DNA from: Candidatus Pelagibacterales bacterium
GTDB taxonomy: Bacteria; Pseudomonadota; Alphaproteobacteria; TMED109
Direction: 5' to 3'
Assembly (NCBI GenBank): GCA_002732015.1
Contig: PCCU01000013.1
Location: forward strand, 2,952 to 14,613
DNA length: 11,662 nucleotides
Position numbers and translations under genes: made by a program. Within the stretch, counting starts at the first letter, position 1. Each line of letters begins with the position of its first letter. A model generated the notes under the pieces. It was not told the DNA's origin. It was given only the letters and a program-made list of their open reading frames with translations, and did no database searches. Positions 5,951 through 11,662 of this stretch are shown piece after piece.

Positions 5951-7444
5951 TCAACAAAAACTTTTTGTAGTTGTTCTATTTAGAAAGTTATTTGCTGCTC
6001 TAAAAATTCTTTCTTTCCTTTTAGCCTCCATATTGTCTATCATTTTAGTCATGATTCCTATCCTTGGATTTTTTTTTAATTTATCTCTTTTTTGGTCAAC
6101 AAACTTCCAATATAAACCATCTACTATATCAGTCCATTCACCTTTCTTGTAATTAGACATTTTTAAAATATAACTAGAAGCACAGATATATGGCTTAGTT
6201 GAAAAAATTCCTCCATCACTGTAAAGCCCCATACCATATACATTTGGGGCCATAACCCAATCTGATGAGTCTACATAAAACTCCATAAACCATTTATAAA
6301 CTTCTCTAGGCTCAATTCTTGCTAGATTCATAAGGTTAGCAATTATCATTAATCTTTCTATATGATGATTGTATCCTAGATTAATAGCTTTTTTAATAGC
6401 ATCGTCTAAAGGCGGGATTCCTGTTTTTCCTTCATACCAACAACTTTTCATATTATTAGAGTTTGCAAAGTAATTTTCATTATTCAGCTTGCTTTCATAA
6501 TTTTGATAAATTCCTCTAATGAATTCTCTCCACCCAATTATTTGTCTAATAAATCCCTCATAAGAATTTATTTTTATTCTACTTTGGTATTTGCTAATTT
6601 TACTTAAGATTTCACCCGGCGTTAAAAGTCCTAAATTTAATATTGGACTTAAGGCACTGTGAAACAAAAAATCATCTTCTGCAGATAAAGCATCCTCATA
6701 GTCTCCAAATAAGTTAAATTTGTTATTAATAAAATTATTTAAAAAATTCAAAGAGTCCTTGCGTGTAGTAGGAAGCCAAAAATTATTTAAATTTCCTACA
6801 TTACTAAAAAATTCTTTTTCAATATGGGGCATTAAGTTAGTTGTATGATTGCTTTTCAATGGTTTTATAATTTTAGGAATATTTAAACCTTTAGGTATTT
6901 TTTTTCTATTTTCTTCATCATAACTCCACTTGCCACCCACTGGTTTATTGTCCTTTACAAGAATATTATTTTTAAATCTGCTTAACTTATAAAAAGTTCC
7001 CATAAAAGGTTTTTTTTCTTTTATATAATTAGAAAATTCTTCTCTATTAAAAAGAAACATAGGAGATTTCAGGTACATTATTTCGAAATCCTCCCTAATA
7101 GACTCAATCCTTTGTTCAAAAAATTTATCCTCTATTTCAAAAAAAATTAATTTTTTATACTTCAGTTTAATTGCTAACTTTTTTAATTTAATTATATAAT
7201 CTTCCTTAAAGTTCTTATCTTCTATTGAAAAATAGTGAACTGTGGCACCAAGACTTAATAATTCATCCCGATAAGACCTCATTGAAGATAATGTATGAAG
7301 AATCTTTAACTTGTGGTGTTTATAAAACGAACACAGGCCATAATCTTCACACATAAAAAAATCGTAATTTAAATAATCTTTTAAATATATTTTAGGGTTA
7401 AATAGTTGATTTCCTAAAATAACAAATAGAGGTTTATTTTTCAT
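5951..7444 (-). CDS. Photolyase/cryptochrome-family protein (PhrB/FeS-BCP-related) without Fe-S ligands
   Basis: This flavoprotein belongs to the group of Agrobacterium PhrB, a light-driven (6-4) photolyase. It has 497 residues. The N-terminal Rossmann domain (1-130; LFVILGNQLF at 6-15) is the lumazine-antenna type. GGKWSYDEENR is at 170-180. The helical FAD domain carries FHSALSPILNLGLLTPGE (261-278), GFIRQIIGWREF (297-308), the active-site pair HH at 360-361 in HHIERLM, and NVYGMGLYSDGG (401-412). Aligned by offset to PhrB, the four cluster cysteines (350, 438, 441, 454) fall on P345, K433, E436 and a shortened cysteine-free stretch, so no [4Fe-4S] cluster is expected. The start at 7444 has no Shine-Dalgarno site. 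It is the first gene of a four-gene unit and diverges from ptrB. Repair versus photoreceptor function cannot be told from sequence alone. Confidence 0.92.
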   Translation of the reverse strand: MKNKPLFVILGNQLFNPKIYLKDYLNYDFFMCEDYGLCSFYKHHKLKILHTLSSMRSYRDELLSLGATVHYFSIEDKNFKEDYIIKLKKLAIKLKYKKLIFFEIEDKFFEQRIESIREDFEIMYLKSPMFLFNREEFSNYIKEKKPFMGTFYKLSRFKNNILVKDNKPVGGKWSYDEENRKKIPKGLNIPKIIKPLKSNHTTNLMPHIEKEFFSNVGNLNNFWLPTTRKDSLNFLNNFINNKFNLFGDYEDALSAEDDFLFHSALSPILNLGLLTPGEILSKISKYQSRIKINSYEGFIRQIIGWREFIRGIYQNYESKLNNENYFANSNNMKSCWYEGKTGIPPLDDAIKKAINLGYNHHIERLMIIANLMNLARIEPREVYKWFMEFYVDSSDWVMAPNVYGMGLYSDGGIFSTKPYICASSYILKMSNYKKGEWTDIVDGLYWKFVDQKRDKLKKNPRIGIMTKMIDNMEAKRKERIFRAANNFLNRTTTKSFC

Positions 7445-7515
7445 AATAAGTGATATATATAATTTATACGAATAAAATATATTTATAGTTTATCTAATAG
7501 ATTCTTATTATGAAA
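7439..7515. repeat. 12-base inverted repeat around the photolyase/ptrB divergent gap
   Basis: CTTATTATGAAA occurs at 7504-7515 on the plus strand and at 7450-7439 on the minus strand. Each copy contains the start codon of one of the two divergent genes. The 53-base AT-only-like centre must hold both promoters, but no convincing -35/-10 pair is visible in either direction. The match may reflect shared weak initiation signals or chance. Confidence 0.45.
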
Positions 7516-9588
7516 CCACCAATATTAAAAAAAAAAAGAGAAAGAAAAAAAATCCATAATAATATAATTACAGATGACTACAGTTGGGTGCATCAAAAAA
7601 ATATATTAGAAGTTCTTTCTTCTCCTACAAAACTAGATAAAGATGTAAGGCATTACCTTGATCAAGAAAATAAATATACTGATTTATTTTTTTCAGATAC
7701 AAAAAAACTACAAAAAAAGTTATTTAATGAAATTAAAGGAAGAATTAAACTTGCTGATAAATCGGTAATTTTTAAAGATAAGCGATATTTATATTGGACT
7801 AAAACTACTGAAAAAGGAAACTACTCAATCCACTTAAGAAAAAATCTCAACACTAAAAAGGAAGAGGTTATATGGAATGGAGATAAGGAGAAATCTAAAT
7901 TTAACTCACCATACTTTGGAGTAGGAGATTTATCTGTAAGTTTTGATGATAAAGTACTGGGCTATTCTTTAGATTTAAAGGGGTCTGAATATTATTCTAT
8001 TTATTTAAGAAATTTAAAAACAAAAAAAGACTTTAATAACCCTATAGAAAATACAAATGGTAGTATTGCTTTTTCATATGACAGTAAATATTTATTCTAT
8101 ATTAAATTAGATAAAAATCACAGGTCTAAAGAAATTTATCTTCATAAAATCAACAGTAAAACAAAAGCTGACAAGCTTATATATAAGGAGAGAATTGATA
8201 GATTTTCAGTAAGTATTTCTACGACTACAGATAAAAAATTTTATGTAATCACCTCTGGAGATCATTCAACTAACAAATGCTTTTTACTTCCTGCTAATCT
8301 CGCTTCTTTAACACCAAAACTTTTTAAAAACTTTAAAGAGAATATTACTTATTCATTAGACTCATGGGATAATCATTTTTATTTGTACACAAATGATAAA
8401 GCTGAAAATTTTAAATTATTAAAGTCAAAACATAAGAAAAAGGATATTTTCTACGAAGTTATAGCACCTAAAAAAAATATAATAATTGGCAACCCTCTAA
8501 TATTAAAAAAATGGCTTGTTTGGATTGAAAAAGAAAATGCTAATTATAAAATATATATTAAAAATATCAAAAAAAACTTTGCTAAGGAATTAAAACTATT
8601 CAATGACAATGTCAAACAAGTTTCCTGTTCCTATTATGAAAAAAATCTCAATAGTAATTTTATTTATATTTCATATTCTTCACCAAAATCTACTCATAAA
8701 ACTCTATTATTTAATCTGGAAAAAAATGAATATAAAATTGTTAAGAACCAAATTATACCATCTGGTTATAATGAAAAAAACTATATTGTAGAAAGAGTAT
8801 ATGCTCCTTCCCATGATAATAAAAATATTCCTATTACGATAGTTAGGCATAAGAAAACAAAATTAGATGGCAGATCAAAGGTCTTGCTATACGGCTATGG
8901 TGCATATGGATCTTCACTAGGCAATGGTTTTTCTACTAATAAATTATCACTACTAAATAGAGGTATCATTTGGGCTAATGCGCATGTAAGAGGTGGAAAA
9001 GACTGCGGTATGAACTGGTGGAAAGAAGGTAAAATGCTTAATAAAAAAAATACCTTTAAGGATTATATATCCTGTGCCAAATTTCTTATTAAAAACAAAT
9101 ATACTAAACCTAAGCAAATAATCGGAATGGGAGGAAGTGCAGGGGGTTTACTTATGGGAGCAGTGTTAAATGAAGCTCCAGAAATATTTTTAGCCGCCAT
9201 ATTAGCGGTCCCCTTTGTAGATTCTCTAACAACTAACCTTGATCATAGTTTGCCTCTTACAATTGGAGAATTTAAAGAGTTTGGAAATGCTAAAAAATAT
9301 AAAAAACACTTTGAATATATTAAATCTTATGCTCCTTATAATAATATTAAAAAACAAAATTATCCGCATATTTTTGTTACCACTAGTCTTTTTGATAACA
9401 GAGTTCTTTATGATGAACCAACTAAATATGTTGCAAAACTCAGACAATATAAAAAAGATAAAAACTTTCTATTACTTAAAACTGAAATGAATGCTGGTCA
9501 TGGAGGGAAAACAGGCAGAGATGCAAGTATAGAAGAACTAGCACAAGAGTTTTCTTTCATATTAAAAGTTTCAGGTATTAGTAATTAG
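7510..9588 (+). CDS. ptrB: Oligopeptidase B (S9A prolyl oligopeptidase family)
   Basis: This serine peptidase cleaves small peptides after basic residues, usually in the cytoplasm; no signal peptide is present. It has 692 residues, against 686 in E. coli. The beta-propeller gate covers about 60-420 and the alpha/beta-hydrolase domain about 430-692. LLYGYGAYG is followed by ANAHVRGG, the nucleophile S543 in GMGGSAGG (540-546), D629 in LFDNRV, and H664 in NAGHGG; these match E. coli S532, D617 and H652. The S1 site of the family has two Glu in GEFEEWGNP; here it reads GEFKEFGN, keeping E587 but with K589 at the second position, which may weaken preference for basic or dibasic substrates. A run of 11 A lies at codons 7-10. 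No Shine-Dalgarno site is seen. It overlaps typA by 18 bases at the 3' end. Confidence 0.94.
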   Translation: MKPPILKKKRERKKIHNNIITDDYSWVHQKNILEVLSSPTKLDKDVRHYLDQENKYTDLFFSDTKKLQKKLFNEIKGRIKLADKSVIFKDKRYLYWTKTTEKGNYSIHLRKNLNTKKEEVIWNGDKEKSKFNSPYFGVGDLSVSFDDKVLGYSLDLKGSEYYSIYLRNLKTKKDFNNPIENTNGSIAFSYDSKYLFYIKLDKNHRSKEIYLHKINSKTKADKLIYKERIDRFSVSISTTTDKKFYVITSGDHSTNKCFLLPANLASLTPKLFKNFKENITYSLDSWDNHFYLYTNDKAENFKLLKSKHKKKDIFYEVIAPKKNIIIGNPLILKKWLVWIEKENANYKIYIKNIKKNFAKELKLFNDNVKQVSCSYYEKNLNSNFIYISYSSPKSTHKTLLFNLEKNEYKIVKNQIIPSGYNEKNYIVERVYAPSHDNKNIPITIVRHKKTKLDGRSKVLLYGYGAYGSSLGNGFSTNKLSLLNRGIIWANAHVRGGKDCGMNWWKEGKMLNKKNTFKDYISCAKFLIKNKYTKPKQIIGMGGSAGGLLMGAVLNEAPEIFLAAILAVPFVDSLTTNLDHSLPLTIGEFKEFGNAKKYKKHFEYIKSYAPYNNIKKQNYPHIFVTTSLFDNRVLYDEPTKYVAKLRQYKKDKNFLLLKTEMNAGHGGKTGRDASIEELAQEFSFILKVSGISN
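7527..7537 (+). repeat. A11 homopolymer near the ptrB start
   Basis: Eleven A encode part of LKKKR at residues 6-10 of oligopeptidase B. A second tract of eight A follows at 7545-7552. Loss or gain of one A would put the frame onto stop codons within about 20 codons, so slippage here would switch the gene off. Confidence 0.9.
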
Positions 9589-11382
9589 TTTTTTTTTTCT
9601 GAATGCTGCCTTGAGTTCTTTCTTCCTTAACCTCAAACTTTTGGGTGTAATCTCAAGCAACTCATCTTCCCTAATGTAAGACATCATTCTTTCTAAAGAC
9701 ATTTTAACTGGTGGTACTAGTTTGACTGCTTCATCAGTTCCAGAAGCCCTAATATTTGTTAATTTTTTTCCTTTTAAAACATTAACCTCTAAGTCATTAT
9801 TTCTACTGTGTTCTCCTACTATCATTCCTTCATAAACTTTTTCTTGAGGGTCTATAAACAACTTTCCTCTTTCTTGAATATTAAACAATGCAAACGAGAT
9901 TGCCTTCCCTTGCTCTGTTGCAATTAAAACACCATTTCTTCTATCTTCCATTAAACCTCTAAAAATATCATATGAGTCAAAAATCCTATTTAATACTCCT
10001 GTTCCTCTAGTTTCAGTTAAAAACTTTCCTTGAAATCCAATTAAACCTCTTGAGGGAACCTTGAAAATTAATCTAGTTTTACCTTTTCCTGTAGATTTTA
10101 TTTCTACTAGAGTTCCTTTTCTTTTTGTAATAGACTCAATAGTTGCGCTTGAATAGATATCATCGACATCGATAGTTACTTCTTCAATAGGCTCTAAATG
10201 TTTTCCCTCTTTTCCAATTTTTGTTAACACTCTTGGAGAGGAAACACTTAGTTCAAATCCTTCTCTTCGCATGGTTTCCAGTAAAATCCCTATTTGTAAC
10301 TCTCCTCTTCCGCCAATTTCAAACAAATCTTTATTTTCATTCTCCTGAAAAGTGATAGCTACATTTGAGTCAGCCTCGGACAAAAGCCTTTCTCTAATTT
10401 TAGTAGAAGTAACATGAGGGCCCTCAAGGCCAGAAAAAGGTGAACTATTAACACTTATTGTAACTGACATAGTGGGAGGATCAATTGCAGTAGCCTTTAT
10501 TGGATCAGATACTACTTTATCACATATTGTGTCTGCTACTGAAGACTTACTAAGCCCTGCAATACATACTATATCTCCTGCTACCGCATAATCTACTGGA
10601 AGTTTACTAGTACCTTCATAAATAAATAATTTTGTTAGTCTGCTAGTCTCAATAGTTTTTCCCTCTAGATTAATTGTTTTTACTATCTGGTTAACATTGA
10701 CCTTACCTTGCTCTATCCTTCCAACTAGACATCTTCCTAAATAAGAGTCAGGTGCTAACAAAGTAGCAAGCATTGCAAAAGGTTTTTCTAAATCAACATT
10801 TGGTTCTTTAAAATGCCTTATAATCAGTTCAAATAAAAGACTTAAATCTTTTTTTTCATTTTTTAAATCTTCAACACACCAACCATCTCTACCAGAGGAA
10901 TATAAAATAGGAAAATCTAATTGCTTTTCATTAGCTTCAAGTTCAACAAAAAGGTCAAATACCTCATTTATCACTTCTTCACTTCTGCTGTCTGTTCTAT
11001 CAACTTTATTTATTATTACTATTGGTAATAGTTTTTGTGCTAATGCTTTTCCTAATACAAATTTTGTTTGTGGCATGGGACCCTCTGCAGCATCTACTAA
11101 CAAGACTACACCATCTGCCATGTTTAATACTCGTTCCACTTCCCCACCAAAATCTGAATGTCCTGGAGTATCAATTATATTAATTTTAACTCCTTTCCAC
11201 TTAATAGATGTAGGTTTAGCTAAAATTGTAATTCCTCTTTCTTTTTCTAAGTCTCCACTGTCCAATAATCGCTCGGAGACATTCTGATTTTCTCTAAAAA
11301 CTCCGGTTTGTTTCATCATAGAGTCAATAAGAGTAGTTTTCCCATGATCTACATGAGCAATGATGGCAATATTTCTTAACAT
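9571..11382 (-). CDS. typA: Translational GTPase TypA/BipA
   Basis: This ribosome-associated GTPase related to EF-G and LepA helps ribosome assembly and stress or cold adaptation. It has 603 residues, the usual length. G1 is AHVDHGKTT (9-17), G2 RGITI (49-53), G3 DTPGH (71-75), G4 NKVDR (125-129) and G5 around SSGRDGW. Domain II follows from about 200, the EF-G-like domains III and V from about 310, and the TypA-specific C-terminal domain at about 480-600, including GTDEAVKLVPP. FRENQNVSERLLDSGDLEKE resembles alphaproteobacterial TypA. There is no Shine-Dalgarno site at 11382. It lies 46 bases after the thioesterase gene in the same direction and may be co-transcribed with it. The last codons include a run of ten A; the stop lies inside ptrB on the other strand. 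Confidence 0.97.
   Translation of the reverse strand: MLRNIAIIAHVDHGKTTLIDSMMKQTGVFRENQNVSERLLDSGDLEKERGITILAKPTSIKWKGVKINIIDTPGHSDFGGEVERVLNMADGVVLLVDAAEGPMPQTKFVLGKALAQKLLPIVIINKVDRTDSRSEEVINEVFDLFVELEANEKQLDFPILYSSGRDGWCVEDLKNEKKDLSLLFELIIRHFKEPNVDLEKPFAMLATLLAPDSYLGRCLVGRIEQGKVNVNQIVKTINLEGKTIETSRLTKLFIYEGTSKLPVDYAVAGDIVCIAGLSKSSVADTICDKVVSDPIKATAIDPPTMSVTISVNSSPFSGLEGPHVTSTKIRERLLSEADSNVAITFQENENKDLFEIGGRGELQIGILLETMRREGFELSVSSPRVLTKIGKEGKHLEPIEEVTIDVDDIYSSATIESITKRKGTLVEIKSTGKGKTRLIFKVPSRGLIGFQGKFLTETRGTGVLNRIFDSYDIFRGLMEDRRNGVLIATEQGKAISFALFNIQERGKLFIDPQEKVYEGMIVGEHSRNNDLEVNVLKGKKLTNIRASGTDEAVKLVPPVKMSLERMMSYIREDELLEITPKSLRLRKKELKAAFRKKKLITNT
9589..9598. repeat. T10/A10 tract at the ptrB-typA junction
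   Basis: Ten T follow the ptrB stop codon on the plus strand; on the minus strand the same bases are ten A coding the KKK near the TypA end. No hairpin precedes the T-run, so it is not called a terminator. Confidence 0.85.
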
Positions 11383-11428
11383 TTATTTATTAAAGTTTAA
11401 ATTGACTGAAATATAATTAATAAATGAA

Positions 11429-11662
11429 TTAAAGATTCTTTTCAAACTTTTTAATTTTAGATATAAAGCTTTTTGATAATGGGGTAGAACATTTTTTAAT
11501 TTGATCAGCATAAACTTGTATTACATTACCATAAGCTAGCAGGTCTTTTTTATTATTTTTGTAAATTCCTAAATCAAAGTTTAAACTTGAGTTGCCTAAT
11601 TTAGATACTCTTACTCCTATATCAATTTTTTGGTCAAATAATATTGGTTTTTTATAGTTTAA
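11429..11662 (-). CDS. 4HBT-family acyl-CoA thioesterase, C-terminal part
   Basis: The frame is open from the right edge and ends in TAA at 11429, giving the last 77 residues. They read like the second half of a hot-dog fold thioesterase: YKKPILFDQKIDIGVRVSKLGNSSLNFDLGIY (with a break-free pattern of a parallel strand, then the LGNSS turn), followed by LLAYGNVIQVYAD and a short C-terminal helix with PLSKSFISKIKKFE. Members hydrolyse acyl- or hydroxybenzoyl-CoA esters in the cytoplasm. The N-terminal half, with the catalytic Asp region, lies beyond the window, so activity cannot be judged. Its typical full length is about 135-140 residues. It is the first visible gene upstream of typA on the same strand; a link in function is not evident. 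Confidence 0.75.
   Translation of the reverse strand, partial: LNYKKPILFDQKIDIGVRVSKLGNSSLNFDLGIYKNNKKDLLAYGNVIQVYADQIKKCSTPLSKSFISKIKKFEKNL

Noticed and set aside
5904..6152. Plus-strand open frame across the DUF2256 and photolyase genes
   Set aside because: It is antisense to two well-supported genes and has no family resemblance.
8603..8791. Plus-strand frame inside ptrB
   Set aside because: It is a +1 shadow of the oligopeptidase B gene without motifs or a ribosome binding site.
9226..9490. Two frames (9226-9447 minus, 9239-9490 plus) inside ptrB
   Set aside because: Both overlap the catalytic domain of oligopeptidase B, whose triad residues are intact in its own frame.
9577..9598. Possible ptrB terminator at the T10 run
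   Set aside because: The only inverted repeat before it is ATTA-G-TAAT, which cannot form a stable hairpin.
11075..11287. Plus-strand frame inside typA
   Set aside because: It is antisense to the conserved G-domain of TypA.

Overview
The window is about 30% G+C by eye, has very short intergenic gaps, and carries proteins rich in Lys, Asn, Ile and Phe. It looks like a streamlined planktonic bacterium. The TypA sequence, the secreted lytic transglycosylase type and the DmdB/AlkK-type acyl-CoA ligase point to an AT-rich marine alphaproteobacterium, for example SAR11-like, HIMB59 or AEGEAN-169 relatives. That placement is inferred from remembered family sequences, not from a search. There is no tRNA, rRNA, CRISPR array, insertion sequence or phage signature, and no gene-free stretch longer than about 90 bases.

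Layout. Bases 1-1277 (minus) hold the first 425 residues of an acyl-CoA synthetase that runs off the left edge. It diverges from a secreted lytic transglycosylase (1362-2126, plus). That gene meets an unrecognised 141-residue protein (2123-2548, minus) tail to tail. The 141-residue gene is the last of a minus-strand group with a small periplasmic cytochrome c (start corrected to 2899) and a secreted PQQ-dependent sugar (sorbosone/aldose) dehydrogenase (start corrected to 4257). The dehydrogenase has a good sigma70-type promoter and a Shine-Dalgarno site. An intrinsic terminator lies between it and the cytochrome. The pair plausibly oxidises sugars in the periplasm and passes electrons to the respiratory chain.

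Bases 4336-7444 (minus) form a tight four-gene unit. In transcription order it encodes a photolyase/cryptochrome-family protein of the bacterial (6-4)/FeS-BCP lineage that lacks the Fe-S ligands, a 47-residue DUF2256-type zinc-ribbon-like protein at 5791-5934, a VTT-domain (TVP38/DedA-like) membrane protein with a TTG start overlapping the previous stop, and an HpcH/HpaI-type aldolase. This is the most interesting part of the window. It is a candidate light-linked DNA-repair or photoreceptor operon, but the families themselves are known.

Bases 7510-9588 (plus) encode oligopeptidase B with an intact catalytic triad but a Lys at one of the two acidic S1 positions. It overlaps tail to tail by 18 bases with the translational GTPase TypA/BipA (9571-11382, minus). 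Upstream of typA the window ends inside a 4HBT-type acyl-CoA thioesterase (11429-11662, minus; C-terminal 77 residues only).

Regulatory signals that can be supported are few: one promoter, one terminator, three clear Shine-Dalgarno sites and some short repeats in leaders. Most genes here start without a recognisable Shine-Dalgarno sequence.
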